Assembly: GCA_900768435.1 (NCBI GenBank)
Contig: CAAGCW010000026.1
Coordinates: 124,001-188,000 of the forward strand
Direction: 5' to 3'
Length of the DNA: 64,000 nucleotides
DNA from: an uncultured Collinsella sp.
GTDB lineage: Bacteria; Actinomycetota; Coriobacteriia; Coriobacteriales; Coriobacteriaceae
Under the pieces are notes generated by a model. It was not told the origin of the DNA. It was given only the letters and a program-made list of their open reading frames with translations, and did no database searches. Positions 42,279 through 51,944 of the stretch are shown piece after piece (position 1 is the first letter of the stretch; every line of letters starts with the position of its first letter). The position numbers and the translations under genes are program-made.

Positions 42279-44037
42279 GTTGATGTCTCGCCGCTGCCTG
42301 ATCGAGGCGGCTGCCGGCGCGCTGTTGCTTTCGGGCTGCTCGTCTCAGGACGAATCCTCGACTAAAAAGGTCAAAAAGCAGGACAAGATTAAAAAGGCCG
42401 AGGCCTCCGACCAGTCCAAGCATCTGCGCGATAAGGACGAGCTGTACGAGGTCTATGATGACTCGGGCATTGTGACCATGTATCTGACGGTCTCTCGCGG
42501 CAACAGCTCCGAGAACACGGACCATAGCTGGGCCGAGATCAACACATACTCGGTGTATGACTATGCCGACATGGGCGTGACGCGCTATCAGGTTATGGGC
42601 CTGCTGCAGGCGGGTGACGAAGACGGCCCGGTGGCCGGCGAGGTTGGCTATGGCGAGGAAGCGCCCAATGCCACCGTGCAGGTGCGCGGCCAGACGTCGA
42701 GCTCCTACACGCAAAAGAATTACAAGGTGGAGCTCAAAAAAGGCAAGGGCACCTGGCGCCAACAGCGCGCGATTGCGCTCAACAAGCACATGGGCGAGGG
42801 TATGCGTTTTCGCAACAAGATGGCCTACGACCTTATCCGCGGGATTCCCCAGATGATGGGCCTGCGCACGCAGTTTGTGCATCTGTGGGTGTGCGACCAG
42901 ACCGAAAAGTTCAACGATACCTTTGAGGACTACGGCCTGTTTACGCAGGTGGAGCAGCTCAACAAGACGGCGCTTAAGGCACATGGCCTGGATAAGAGCG
43001 GGCACCTGTATAAGGTGAACAACTTTGATTTCCATCGCTACGAGGACACCATTAAACTTGCCGACGATCCCGACTACAACCAGGCAAGCTTTGAGGGCAT
43101 GCTCGAGATTAAGGGCGATTCGGACCACACCAAGCTCATCGAGATGCTCGACGCCCTCAACGACGAATCGCAAAAGATCGATGACGTGCTCGACACCTAC
43201 TTTGATACCGAGAATCTGGTCTATTGGCTGGCGTTTCAGATCCTGACGGGCAACTGCGATACTCAGAACCGTAACTGTTATCTGTACAGCCCGCTCAACT
43301 CAAATACGTGGTACATCCTCGATTGGGACAACGACGGTATGCTGCGCAAGCTTGAGCTGAGCCTGAAGGGGTTCTCGGACTATGCGAGCTGGGAGCGCGG
43401 CGTAAGCAACTACTGGGGCAACGTGCTATTCAATCGTGCGCTGCGCAGCAAATCGTTCCGTAGTGAGCTCGACCGCGCCGTAAAGGATCTGCGCTCGTAT
43501 ATGACCGAGGTACGCCTGGCCAAGATGATTAAACATTATCGTGAGGTTACCGAATCGCTGGTCTTTGCTTTGCCCGATATTGACAATCTGCCTGTCACCA
43601 AGGACGAATACGAACAGATTGCCGCGGCGATTCCCTCCGAGATCGAGGAGAACTACAAGAGCTTTCGCGAGAGTTATAAAAAGCCCATGCCGTTCTACAT
43701 TGGCGTGCCGCAGATCGATAACGGGAAGCTGCGCATTAACTGGGATGCGTCCTACGACTTTAAGGCGCGTGACATTCGCTATACCGTGGAGCTGGCGCGC
43801 GACTATGCCATAAGCGACGTGCTTTTTAAGGCCGAGGACGTGCTGCTTCCCGAGGTGACCTGCGATGCGCCCGATGCCGGCCAGTATTTTGTGCGCGTGC
43901 GCGCCACCAACTCAGACGGCTATACGCAAGATGCGTTTGACTACTATGTGACCGACGACGGCAAGCACTACGGCATGAAGTGTTTTTACGTGCAAGACGG
44001 CGGTAAGGTCGTGGAGGACACGTATGAGGAGGGCTAG
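42268..44037 (+). CDS. CotH kinase-family lipoprotein
   Basis: 589 residues from ATG 42268 with GGGGAGG upstream. Signal peptide with lipobox LLLSGC (cleavage before Cys23 or so), a lysine-rich linker, then a CotH domain: VQVRGQTSSSYTQKNYKVEL, GHLYKVNNFDF and YILDWDNDGMLRKL. CotH proteins are atypical secreted kinases. A fibronectin-like C-terminal strand region follows. Being on the outer membrane face, it may modify or organise the exported polymer or cell-wall partner. It is an integral operon member by overlap with both neighbours. Confidence 0.85.
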   Translation: MIDKLMSRRCLIEAAAGALLLSGCSSQDESSTKKVKKQDKIKKAEASDQSKHLRDKDELYEVYDDSGIVTMYLTVSRGNSSENTDHSWAEINTYSVYDYADMGVTRYQVMGLLQAGDEDGPVAGEVGYGEEAPNATVQVRGQTSSSYTQKNYKVELKKGKGTWRQQRAIALNKHMGEGMRFRNKMAYDLIRGIPQMMGLRTQFVHLWVCDQTEKFNDTFEDYGLFTQVEQLNKTALKAHGLDKSGHLYKVNNFDFHRYEDTIKLADDPDYNQASFEGMLEIKGDSDHTKLIEMLDALNDESQKIDDVLDTYFDTENLVYWLAFQILTGNCDTQNRNCYLYSPLNSNTWYILDWDNDGMLRKLELSLKGFSDYASWERGVSNYWGNVLFNRALRSKSFRSELDRAVKDLRSYMTEVRLAKMIKHYREVTESLVFALPDIDNLPVTKDEYEQIAAAIPSEIEENYKSFRESYKKPMPFYIGVPQIDNGKLRINWDASYDFKARDIRYTVELARDYAISDVLFKAEDVLLPEVTCDAPDAGQYFVRVRATNSDGYTQDAFDYYVTDDGKHYGMKCFYVQDGGKVVEDTYEEG

Positions 44038-44815
44038 CGCGCTGCTTGAGCGCTTGGCGGCTCCGCCTGTGCGTGCCACGCAGGAGCGTTATCGCCACGA
44101 GCTCAAATATCTCATTAACGAGGGCGAGCACACCGCGCTTGCCTGCCGCATGGCGCCGGTTTTTAAACTGGACAAGTATGCGCGGGCGGGTGGTTACACC
44201 ATTCGCAGCCTGTACTTTGACGACTACTGCAACTCGGCCTACGAGGAAAAAGACGCCGGTATTCTCATGCGCAAAAAGTATCGCGTGCGCATCTATAACG
44301 GCAGCGACAAGGTGATTAAGCTCGAGCGCAAAAAGAAGTACGGCAGCTGGATCTACAAGGAGGACGCGCCACTCACGCGTGGCGAGTTTGAGCAGATTCT
44401 GGCCGGCGACTACGACTTTTTGCTGAGGAGCCCCTATCCGCTCTGTCGCGAGTTCTACATCGAGTGCATCTGTAATATGATGCGCCCGCGGACCATCGTG
44501 GACTACGAGCGCGAGCCGTGGGTGATGGACGAGGGCACCGTGCGCATCACCTTTGATAGCAACGTGCGCGCGGCGGTGGGTAGCTTTGATATCTTTGACG
44601 CGATGCTGCCCGCGCTGCCCGTGCTGGAGCCCGGCAAGCTGGTGATGGAGGTCAAGTTTACCGAGTTTTGTCCGCAGTTGGTGCGCGATATGGTGCCGCC
44701 GGGTGCGGCCGAACTCACGGCGGTCTCTAAGTACTGCCTGTGTTATGACAAGACCGCCTACCTGCGCGGTTTTAACTACTGGGAATCGGATTTTGGGAAC
44801 CGAGGGGATATTTAA
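44024..44815 (+). CDS. VTC-domain (polyphosphate polymerase-like) protein
   Basis: 263 residues. ERYRHELKYLINEGE, IRSLYFDDYCNSAYEEKDAG and RVRIYNGSDKVIKLERKKKY show the basic tunnel residues of the VTC/CYTH-like family, and EVKFTEF closes it. Fungal VTC4 makes polyphosphate; bacterial homologues beside CotH and DUF4956 genes are uncharacterised. Start ATG 44024 has GGAGG upstream and overlaps the CotH-like stop by 14 bases. Confidence 0.87.
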   Translation: MRRASALLERLAAPPVRATQERYRHELKYLINEGEHTALACRMAPVFKLDKYARAGGYTIRSLYFDDYCNSAYEEKDAGILMRKKYRVRIYNGSDKVIKLERKKKYGSWIYKEDAPLTRGEFEQILAGDYDFLLRSPYPLCREFYIECICNMMRPRTIVDYEREPWVMDEGTVRITFDSNVRAAVGSFDIFDAMLPALPVLEPGKLVMEVKFTEFCPQLVRDMVPPGAAELTAVSKYCLCYDKTAYLRGFNYWESDFGNRGDI

Positions 44816-44818
44816 ACC

Positions 44819-45484
44819 ATGAGCACCAGGGACTTTTTTAAGAACTCCGTCTTGGAGGCGTTCGGTCAGGTCGACCCTGCCAAGATTGGCCTGTCGCTGC
44901 TCGTGGCGCTCGCCATGGGCATCCTGATCTATTACGTGTACAAGCGCTTTTTTACCGGCGTGGTGTATTCGCGCAGTTTTGCCGTGACGCTCGTGGGCAT
45001 GTGCGTGCTCACCTGCATGGTCACGCTCGCGATCTCGACGAACGTGGTCATCTCGCTCGGTATGGTCGGTGCTCTGTCCATCGTTCGTTACCGTACGGCG
45101 GTCAAGGACCCGCTCGACCTGCTGTATCTGTTTTGGGCCATTACCACGGGCATTACGGCAGGCGCCGGCATGTATGCGCTCGTGGGGCTCACGGCAGTGG
45201 TGATCGTGGTGATGATCGCCGGCTTTGCGAGCCACCAGGACAAGGCGCACGTGTACATGATGGTCATCCACTACACGGGTCAGACCACCGGTGACGATAT
45301 CGTGCGTGCGTTTGGGCGCACCAAGTTCACCGTCAAGTCCAAGACCATGCGCGGTGACAAGGTGGAGATGGCCGTCGAGGTGTTCTCGGACGGTGTGGAT
45401 ATGCCCTACGCCGACGCCATTCGTGCACTCGATGGCGTGGAAGATCTAACGTTGATCCAATACAACGGCGAATATCACGGCTAA
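44819..45484 (+). CDS. DUF4956 membrane protein
   Basis: 221 residues. Four hydrophobic segments in the first 140 residues (LLVALAMGILIYYVYKRFF, VGMCVLTCMVTLAISTNVVI, GALSIVRYRTAVKDPLDLLY region, GITAGAGMYALVGLTAVVIV) precede a soluble C-terminal ACT-like portion. SIVRYRTAVKDP is the family signature. DUF4956 proteins usually follow VTC-domain genes; their function is unknown. It is the last gene of the Pel-like operon, three bases after the VTC stop. Confidence 0.87.
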   Translation: MSTRDFFKNSVLEAFGQVDPAKIGLSLLVALAMGILIYYVYKRFFTGVVYSRSFAVTLVGMCVLTCMVTLAISTNVVISLGMVGALSIVRYRTAVKDPLDLLYLFWAITTGITAGAGMYALVGLTAVVIVVMIAGFASHQDKAHVYMMVIHYTGQTTGDDIVRAFGRTKFTVKSKTMRGDKVEMAVEVFSDGVDMPYADAIRALDGVEDLTLIQYNGEYHG

Positions 45485-45490
45485 TTTTGT

Positions 45491-45514
45491 TCCGGCGTTC
45501 TAACGAACGCCGGA
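45491..45514. repeat. Perfect 10-bp hairpin with TAAC loop
   Basis: TCCGGCGTTC-TAAC-GAACGCCGGA lies 6 bases after the DUF4956 stop. It shares the loop and inner stem with 2314-2335. No T-run follows. Confidence 0.75.
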
Positions 45515-45525
45515 CCGCTCGATGC

Positions 45526-45575
45526 TGCTTGCGCTGACGTTTTCTCGACCTGCTTGCGCTGACGTTTTCTCGACC
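45526..45575 (+). repeat. 25-bp direct tandem duplication
   Basis: TGCTTGCGCTGACGTTTTCT plus CGACC occurs twice without a gap (45526-45550 and 45551-45575), directly after the TAAC-loop hairpin. It lies upstream of the PLP-fold gene. Confidence 0.85.
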
Positions 45576-45621
45576 TGGGTGGGCTGGTCTTGGTTTGGTT
45601 TTATGTAAGGGATGGTGCCGC

Positions 45622-46614
45622 GTGGACGTGCAACAGCTAGAAGAGTTCTGGGCTGCAAGGGCCGGCGCGCGTGAGGCGCGTTTAGTTTCGGCCTCGCATG
45701 TGCCGGCGGCGCTGTCACTGTTGGGGATTGTGCGGCCTAGTGATCGCCTGGTGGCCTTTGCGGACGACTTTGCCGATGCGTTTGCTCGCGGCTTTGATGG
45801 CTGCGATGTTGCGCTGGTGGGGGAGCCTGCGGCTGCGACGTTTGCTGCCGCGTCCGAGGGCTTTGATGCTTCGTTTGATGATGGCGGGTCGCATCTGTGG
45901 TGGTTCGTCAATTCCATCGGCGGGTTTGGCCTGCGTGTGCCCGATCTTCGTGCCCTGGGCCGCGCGGCTCGCGAGGCGCATGCGCTGCTTGTGGTGGATA
46001 ACACCGTGTCAGGTGTTTTTGGGTGCGATCCGTTGCGCTTGGGTGCGGTGCTGTCGCTCGAGGCGCTCGATCGCGTGTGCGCCGGTAAGGCTCCGCGCAA
46101 GCTCGTTGCCGCTTCGGTGGCGCGCTCGCAGCTCAAGCGCCATCGCGTGGATGCCGCCGCAGAGTGCGCACACGCGTTGCTTACGGACTGCGGTGCGTCT
46201 GCGCTTGACCTGTCTGCCGAGGAGACCGACGTGCTAGAATGCGGGCTGTCCTCGCTCGATGTTCGCATGCAGGCGCACTTCGATCGCGCCCGTGCGCTGG
46301 CCGAGTATCTGGCCGCCAACGAGATGGTACGCAACGTGCGCTATCCCGGGCTGACCTCGCATCCCGACCATGCCATCGCGACCGGCATCCTGGAGCACGG
46401 TTTTGGCCCGGCAGTAGAGTTTGACCTGATGGACTGCATCGCGGGTGAATTTTTCAGCATACTGCCGGACGAATTCCGCACATCACCCGCCGGCGGCTCA
46501 GCAACGCGCCTTTCGGCCCCGCGCGGTAAGCAGGGGAGCGCCATCCGCCTCTTCGCCGGCACCGACGACCCTCTGCAGGTGGCTGCCACTCTCGATAACG
46601 CCCTTCGCAAGTAG
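45622..46614 (+). CDS. Degenerate Cys/Met-metabolism PLP-fold protein
   Basis: 330 residues from GTG 45622, with AAGGGATGG upstream. The large domain resembles the cystathionine gamma-synthase family: LVVDNTVSGVFGCDPLRLGA contains the PLP-nitrogen aspartate, and the C-terminal VRNVRYPGLTSHPDHAI matches the family. The expected SxTKYxxGH segment aligns with SVARSQLKRH, so the Schiff-base lysine seems replaced by arginine; the nearby lysine is displaced. It may be inactive, have a shifted lysine, or do something else. It is a single gene between the Pel-like operon and a ModE-like regulator. Confidence 0.65.
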   Translation: MDVQQLEEFWAARAGAREARLVSASHVPAALSLLGIVRPSDRLVAFADDFADAFARGFDGCDVALVGEPAAATFAAASEGFDASFDDGGSHLWWFVNSIGGFGLRVPDLRALGRAAREAHALLVVDNTVSGVFGCDPLRLGAVLSLEALDRVCAGKAPRKLVAASVARSQLKRHRVDAAAECAHALLTDCGASALDLSAEETDVLECGLSSLDVRMQAHFDRARALAEYLAANEMVRNVRYPGLTSHPDHAIATGILEHGFGPAVEFDLMDCIAGEFFSILPDEFRTSPAGGSATRLSAPRGKQGSAIRLFAGTDDPLQVAATLDNALRK

Positions 46615-46631
46615 CTAATCGGGGTCTGTGT

Positions 46632-46787
46632 CACGAAAACGGCCTATTTACTACGTTTTAGCAATAGGAGTCGACCACACCCGCCTATTTTGAAAATTAC
46701 CAAGCTGTTTACCAGCGGTTTTAATTTCATAATGTCCGGTATGGTCGAGGGTATTCAACTAAACGTAGTAGATGGGCCCGTTTTGTG
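46632..46787 (-). mobile_element. MITE-like element, copy 2 (about 156 bp)
   Basis: Terminal inverted repeats CCTATTTACTACGTTTTAG and, reverse-complemented, CCCATCTACTACGTTTAG. Internal similarity to the copy at 3994-4153 is clear only after reverse-complementing (TACCCTCGACCA, GAAATTAAAACCGC.GGTAAAC), so the two copies are inverted relative to each other. It has no coding capacity. Confidence 0.7.
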
Positions 46788-46837
46788 GCGCGAGCCTCAT
46801 CCCGAGGGCGCTGTGGGCTAAAAACCGCCTAAAAGGA

Positions 46838-47194
46838 CTACTCCGCGTTGATGCTGGCGATGAGGGCGTCGGCTTTGGCGGCTATGACCTGGTTGATGTC
46901 GGCCTGCAGCTCCTCGTAGACCGCTATGGCTCGCTCGCCGGCGGGGGTGAGCGTGGATCCGCGGGCGCCGTCGCGCTCGATGAGCTTACAGCCTAGCTGG
47001 CCTTCCGCTTCGTTTACAATACGCCACGCTTTGGAATAGGCCATGCCCATGCTCTTGGCGGCGCGGTTGAGCGAGTGCTCGCGGGCAATACCCTGCAGCA
47101 GCAAGACGCAGCCGTGGCCGAACACGCCCGGCAGATCCTTGTCGCACGCTTGAATGACCAGCTTTGCCGTCGTCTTGTACTCCATGTGCTCCAC
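46838..47194 (-). CDS. ModE-type winged-helix regulator
   Basis: 118 residues. A LysR/ModE-like winged helix: SLNRAAKSMGMAYSKAWRIV then NEAEGQLGCKLIERDGARGS and LTPAGERAIAVYEELQADIN. It lacks the molybdate-binding MOP domains of full-length ModE, so the effector is unknown. The start is GTG 47194 or ATG 47185. It reads away from guaB; no molybdate transport or cofactor genes are within the window. Confidence 0.8.
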   Translation of the reverse strand: MEHMEYKTTAKLVIQACDKDLPGVFGHGCVLLLQGIAREHSLNRAAKSMGMAYSKAWRIVNEAEGQLGCKLIERDGARGSTLTPAGERAIAVYEELQADINQVIAAKADALIASINAE

Positions 47195-47378
47195 GTCTCC
47201 CCGCTAAAGTGTTTGCTGGGCAAACGCAAAGCCTGCGTCAAACCCTCGTGTGCTCTTCTTAAATCATGCATTGTAGCAGTCAAAGTGCGTTAAGATACTT
47301 CCCCAGTATTGGGCGCCCAAGGTTGGGCTGGGTCCTACGAGGCCTGCAGCCGACCGGTCGCATGGAAAAAGGAGAAAC

Positions 47379-48890
47379 ATGGCTACGTTCTTTCCCGGTG
47401 AGTCCCACACGTTTTCGGAGTATCTGCTGGTCCCTGGTTACTCGTCCTCGCAGTGCATCCCCAACAACGTCTCTCTTAAGACGCCGCTGACCCGCTTTAA
47501 GCGCGGTGAGAAGCCGGCAATCACCCTGAACATCCCCATGGTTTCCGCCATCATGCAGTCCGTCTCGGGCGTCGACATGGGTGTCGCGCTCGCTACCGAG
47601 GGTGGCCTGTCCTTCATTTACGGTTCCCAGAGCGCCGAGTCCGAGGCCGCTATGGTCAAGGCCGTCAAGGATCACAAGGCCGGCTTTGTTCAGTCTGATT
47701 CCACGCTGACCCCCGACATGACCATGGAGCAGGTCATCGAGCTCAAGGAGAAGACCGGTCACTCTACCATGCCGGTCACCGACGACGGCACTCCCAAGGG
47801 TAAGCTCCTGGGTATCGTCACCAGCCGTGACTATCGCCCCAGCCGCGATGACCACCAGAAGAAGGTCTCCGAGTTCATGACCCCGCGTGAGCAGCTCATC
47901 GTGGGCGACAAGAACATCAGTCTCAAGGTTGCCAACGACGTCATCTGGGACAACAAGCTCAACGCCCTGCCCATCGTCGACGACAACGATCACCTTATGG
48001 GCATCGTCTTCCGCAAGGACTACGACAGCCACAAGACCAACCCCAACGAGTTGCTCGATAACGACAAGCGCTACATGGTCGGCGCCGGTATCAACACCCG
48101 CGACTATGCCGAGCGTGTGCCGCTGCTCATCGAGGCCGGTGCCGACGTTCTGTGCATCGACTCCTCCGAGGGCTTCAGCGAGTGGCAGAAGCGCACCATT
48201 GAGTGGATCCGCGCCAACTACGGCGAGGACGTCAAGGTCGGTGCCGGTAACGTCGTCGACGCCGAGGGCTTCCGCTTCCTGGCCGACTGCGGTGCCGACT
48301 TCATCAAGGTCGGTATCGGCGGTGGTTCCATCTGCATTACCCGTGAGACCAAGGGTATCGGTCGTGGCCAGGCCACCGCGCTGATCGACGTCTGCCGCGC
48401 CCGTGACGAGTACTACGAGGAGACCGGTGTTTACGTGCCCGTGTGCTCCGACGGCGGCATCGTCTACGACTACCACATGACGCTCGCCCTTGCCATGGGC
48501 GCCGACTTTATGATGCTGGGCCGTTACTTCGCCCGCTTCGACGAGAGCCCGACCGAGCGCGTCAACGTGAACGGTCAGTACATGAAGGAGTACTGGGGCG
48601 AGGGTTCTGCGCGTGCCCGCAACTGGCAGCGCTACGACCTGGGCGGTGCCGCGAAGCTCAGCTTCGTCGAGGGCGTCGATTCCTACGTTCCCTACGCCGG
48701 CTCCCTCAAGGACGGCGTGGGCGGCACGCTCTACAAGGTCAAGTCCACGATGTGCAACTGCGGTGCCCTCTCGATTCCCGAGCTCCAGGAAAAGGCGCGC
48801 CTGACCCTGGTCAGCTCGACCTCGATCGTCGAAGGCGGCGCCCACGACGTAGTCGTGAAGGACTCCCAGCAGAGCGTCTCTTACCGCTAG
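47379..48890 (+). CDS. guaB: Inosine-5'-monophosphate dehydrogenase
   Basis: 503 residues. It oxidises IMP to XMP with NAD+, the first step of guanine nucleotide synthesis. A TIM barrel ([20 protein letters not shown]) is interrupted by a CBS-domain pair ([25 protein letters not shown]). The catalytic loop [15 protein letters not shown] has Cys319, and the flap region follows (NWQRYDLGG). AAGGAG lies just upstream of ATG 47379. It is a single gene with its own hairpin terminator. Confidence 0.96.
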   Translation: MATFFPGESHTFSEYLLVPGYSSSQCIPNNVSLKTPLTRFKRGEKPAITLNIPMVSAIMQSVSGVDMGVALATEGGLSFIYGSQSAESEAAMVKAVKDHKAGFVQSDSTLTPDMTMEQVIELKEKTGHSTMPVTDDGTPKGKLLGIVTSRDYRPSRDDHQKKVSEFMTPREQLIVGDKNISLKVANDVIWDNKLNALPIVDDNDHLMGIVFRKDYDSHKTNPNELLDNDKRYMVGAGINTRDYAERVPLLIEAGADVLCIDSSEGFSEWQKRTIEWIRANYGEDVKVGAGNVVDAEGFRFLADCGADFIKVGIGGGSICITRETKGIGRGQATALIDVCRARDEYYEETGVYVPVCSDGGIVYDYHMTLALAMGADFMMLGRYFARFDESPTERVNVNGQYMKEYWGEGSARARNWQRYDLGGAAKLSFVEGVDSYVPYAGSLKDGVGGTLYKVKSTMCNCGALSIPELQEKARLTLVSSTSIVEGGAHDVVVKDSQQSVSYR

Positions 48891-49049
48891 GCAGCTTTCC
48901 CAAGCACCGCACCTTGCCGTTCAAACCGTCGCTCGCGTACCAAAGTACGCGTCGCTCCTCTTTCGCGGCAATTTGCAGCACTTGGAAAACCCGTCCATGC
49001 TAGGACGGGTCACAAACAAAGGTTGAGTATCAACCACGTTATTTAGATA

Positions 49050-49084
49050 AAGCGAGATGCATGCAAGTCGCAGGCATCTCGCTT
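49050..49084. terminator. Hairpin after guaB
   Basis: AAGCGAGATGC (49050-49060) pairs perfectly with GCATCTCGCTT (49074-49084). Only a short T-rich tail follows, so it is a likely but weak terminator, 159 bases past guaB. The bases between 48891 and 49049 hold nothing else I recognise. Confidence 0.6.
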
Positions 49085-49122
49085 GTCGTATTTGCTATCA
49101 TCATGCGAGTTAACGATGTGGC

Positions 49123-49234
49123 GGGGCGTTCTTACCTTTGCTCGCTGCAAGTTCCGCACGAGCCGAAGAGCACTTAATGTGCTCTTCGTGCGAGCAGGAC
49201 TGTCCGCAGCAGCGAGTAAAGGTAAGAACGCCCC
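49123..49234 (+). promoter_or_regulatory. Large two-stem leader structure upstream of leuS
   Basis: Arms 49123-49148 (GGGGCGTTCTTACCTTTGCT and six more bases) and 49209-49234 pair at 25 of 26 positions. The loop contains a second hairpin, CGCACGA(gcc)GAAGAGCAC (49156-49173) with GTGCTCTTCGTGCG (49179-49192). The structure ends 29 bases before the leuS start. It has no T-box features. It could be a leader that controls leuS or an inserted palindromic repeat. Confidence 0.65.
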
Positions 49235-49263
49235 GCCCCAACCCAGCTAACAAAGGAGCTGAT

Positions 49264-51840
49264 ATGTGCGATTGCACAGATCATAAGGATGAGATCCCTG
49301 CCTACGATGCGCAGGCCATTGAGTCCAAGTGGATGAAGGCCTGGGAGGACTCCAACCTCTTTGCCGTCGACACCGACGACAGCAAGCCCAAGAAGTACGT
49401 GCTCGAGATGTTCCCGTATCCGTCGGGCGACCTGCACATGGGCCACGCGCGCAACTATACTATCGGCGATGCCATGGCCCGTCAGGCCCGCATGCGCGGC
49501 TACGACGTGCTGCATCCCATCGGCTTTGACGCCTTTGGCCTGCCCGCCGAGAACGCCGCCATCAAGCACAATACGCAGGCTGCCGCCTGGACGTATAAGA
49601 ACATGGACCAGGCACTCGCCACGATGAAGCGCATGGGTTTCTCCTACGATCTGGATCGCATGGTCAAGACCTGCAGCCCCGACTACTACCGTTGGGGTCA
49701 GTGGATCTTTGAGAAGCTGTGGGAAAAGGGTCTGGTCTACCGCAAGAAGAACCCTGTCAACTGGTGCCCCACCTGCAAGACTGTTCTGGCTAACGAGCAG
49801 GTCACCGAGGGTAAGTGCTGGCGCTGCGGCACCGAGCCCGAGAAGCGCGACCTTGAGCAGTGGTACTTCAAGATCACCGAGTACTCCCAGGAGCTGCTCG
49901 ACGATCTGGAGAAGCTCCCCGGCTGGCCCGAGCGCGTCAAGCAGATGCAGGCCAACTGGATCGGTCGCTCCGAGGGCGCCGAGGTCGACTTTACCCTGTG
50001 CGACCAGGATGGCGAGCCCATCGAGGGCGATGAGGGCAAGATCACCGTCTTCACCACGCGTGCCGACACCCTTTTTGGCGTCTCCTTCTTTGTTCTGGCT
50101 CCCGAGTACGCCGGCCTGCATGAGCTCGTCGAGGGCACGGAGTACGAGGAGGCCGTGACCAAGATCGTCGAGGACTCCAAGCACATCTCTGCCGTCGAGC
50201 GTGCCCAGGGCACCCTCGAGAAGCACGGTGCCTTTACCGGCCGCTATGTGGTAAACCCCGTCAACGGCGAGAAGGTTCCCGTGTGGGTTGCCGACTACGT
50301 CGTTGCCGACTACGGCACCGGTGCCGTCATGGCCGTTCCCTGCGGTGACCAGCGCGACTTTGAATTCGCCCGCAAGTACGACCTGCCGATCGTGCCGATC
50401 ATCCTGGACGACGATGACCGCGCTGCCGTCGAGGCCAACGGTGAGACCATCGATACCTTCCATGCCGAGACCGTCGACTGGGATTGCGCCCACGCTGCCG
50501 AGGGCACGCTCGTCCAGTCCGGCAAGTACACCGGTATGCGCGGTGGCAAGCACTCCGAGGGCGAGGCTGCGATCGTGGCCGACCTCGAGGCCATGGGCTG
50601 CGGTCGTCGTAAGGTCGAGTTCCGTCTGCGCGACTGGCTTATTTCCCGTCAGCGCTATTGGGGCAACCCCATCCCGGCCATCCACTGCGAGCACTGCGGC
50701 ATCGTGCCCGTGCCCGAGGATCAGCTGCCGGTGACGCTGCCCGAGAACCTGGACCTGGGTGCCGGCGAGACCCTCGCCGAGTGCAAGGAGTTCTACGAGA
50801 CTACCTGCCCGGTCTGCGGCCGCCCGGCCAAGCGCGAGACCGATACCATGGACACCTTTACCTGCTCCAGCTGGTATTACCTGCGCTATACCGATCCGCA
50901 CAACACCGAGCTGCCCTTCTCCCGCGAGGCTGCCGACCGTTGGATGCCCGTCGATAACTACATCGGCGGCATCGAGCACGCCATTCTGCACCTGCTCTAC
51001 AGCCGCTTCTTTACCAAGGCACTGCGCGACCTGGGCCTGCTGAGTGTGGACGAGCCCTTCACCAACCTGCTGTGCCAGGGCATGGTCAAGGACGAGAACG
51101 GCGACACCATGTCCAAGTCTAAGGGCAACGTCGTGCCCCCGAGCTCGGTCATTGAGCCCTACGGCGCCGACACCATGCGTCTGGCGATCCTGTTTATCGC
51201 CCCGCCCGAGAAGGACTTCGACTGGGATCCCAAGGCCGTCGAGGGCGCCAACCGCTTCATCAAGCGCGCCTGGCGTATCGTTTGGCAGCTCGTCCAGTCC
51301 GGCGACGCCAACGTGGCCTTCGATAAGTCCGCGCTCGACGAGGTCGCGATGAAGCTCTATCGCGAGCGTCACCGCACCATCGCCAAGTGCACCGAGGACT
51401 TCGATCGCGGCCAGTTCAACACCGCCATCTCGGCCGTCATGGAGCTCGTCAACGCGGCGAGCGCCTACCTCAACGCCACCGAGGGTGCCGCCCGCGACAA
51501 GGCGCTGTGCTACGGCGTGGCTAAGGATATCGTGAGCGTCCTTGCCCCCATCTGCCCGTTCTGGGCCGACGAGCTGTGGCACGAGGCGCTCGGCTGCGAG
51601 GGCAATGCCTACACCGCCGCCTGGCCCGAGTTCGACCTGGCCGAGTCCGTTGAGGACACGGTGCAGATCGTGGTCCAGGTGCTTGGTAAGGTCCGCGGCC
51701 GCGTCGAGGTGGCCCGCAATGCCTCCAATGAGGATATGCAGGCTGCCGCCGAGGCCGCCGTCGCCAAGTGGCTCGAGGGTAAGACGGTCGTCAAGGCCAT
51801 CTGCGTGCCCGGCAAGCTGGTCAACCTGGTGGTCAAGTAA
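49264..51840 (+). CDS. leuS: Leucine--tRNA ligase
   Basis: 858 residues from ATG 49264 (AAAGGAG upstream). The HIGH motif is HMGH at 58-61 ([15 protein letters not shown]). Zinc-type cysteines CPTCKT...CWRC are present, then the CP1 editing domain ([19 protein letters not shown], threonine-rich TTRADT). KMSKS is MSKSKGN from residue 616, and the C-terminal anticodon and tRNA domains are complete. In-frame sequence upstream to 49138 belongs to the leader structure and is not part of the protein. Confidence 0.97.
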   Translation: MCDCTDHKDEIPAYDAQAIESKWMKAWEDSNLFAVDTDDSKPKKYVLEMFPYPSGDLHMGHARNYTIGDAMARQARMRGYDVLHPIGFDAFGLPAENAAIKHNTQAAAWTYKNMDQALATMKRMGFSYDLDRMVKTCSPDYYRWGQWIFEKLWEKGLVYRKKNPVNWCPTCKTVLANEQVTEGKCWRCGTEPEKRDLEQWYFKITEYSQELLDDLEKLPGWPERVKQMQANWIGRSEGAEVDFTLCDQDGEPIEGDEGKITVFTTRADTLFGVSFFVLAPEYAGLHELVEGTEYEEAVTKIVEDSKHISAVERAQGTLEKHGAFTGRYVVNPVNGEKVPVWVADYVVADYGTGAVMAVPCGDQRDFEFARKYDLPIVPIILDDDDRAAVEANGETIDTFHAETVDWDCAHAAEGTLVQSGKYTGMRGGKHSEGEAAIVADLEAMGCGRRKVEFRLRDWLISRQRYWGNPIPAIHCEHCGIVPVPEDQLPVTLPENLDLGAGETLAECKEFYETTCPVCGRPAKRETDTMDTFTCSSWYYLRYTDPHNTELPFSREAADRWMPVDNYIGGIEHAILHLLYSRFFTKALRDLGLLSVDEPFTNLLCQGMVKDENGDTMSKSKGNVVPPSSVIEPYGADTMRLAILFIAPPEKDFDWDPKAVEGANRFIKRAWRIVWQLVQSGDANVAFDKSALDEVAMKLYRERHRTIAKCTEDFDRGQFNTAISAVMELVNAASAYLNATEGAARDKALCYGVAKDIVSVLAPICPFWADELWHEALGCEGNAYTAAWPEFDLAESVEDTVQIVVQVLGKVRGRVEVARNASNEDMQAAAEAAVAKWLEGKTVVKAICVPGKLVNLVVK

Positions 51841-51865
51841 GCACTGCGCGCTTAACTGACGCATA

Positions 51866-51905
51866 AAAGACGAGGGGCGATCCGGTTGGGTCGTCCCTCG
51901 TTTTG
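51866..51905 (+). terminator. Rho-independent terminator of leuS
   Basis: ACGAGGGGCGA pairs with TCGTCCCTCGT across CCGGTTGGG-type loop sequence, followed by TTTTGTG. It may work for both strands, since the lipoprotein gene ends at 51945 from the other side. Confidence 0.85.
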
Positions 51906-51944
51906 TGTTGTATGACCTGCTTGGTCAGTGCGTCGCACCGTCTT

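Noticed and set aside
49174..51864. 896-codon frame antisense to leuS, and similar frames opposite guaB, infB and dnaG
   Set aside because: All are mirror frames of certain housekeeping genes with biased composition.
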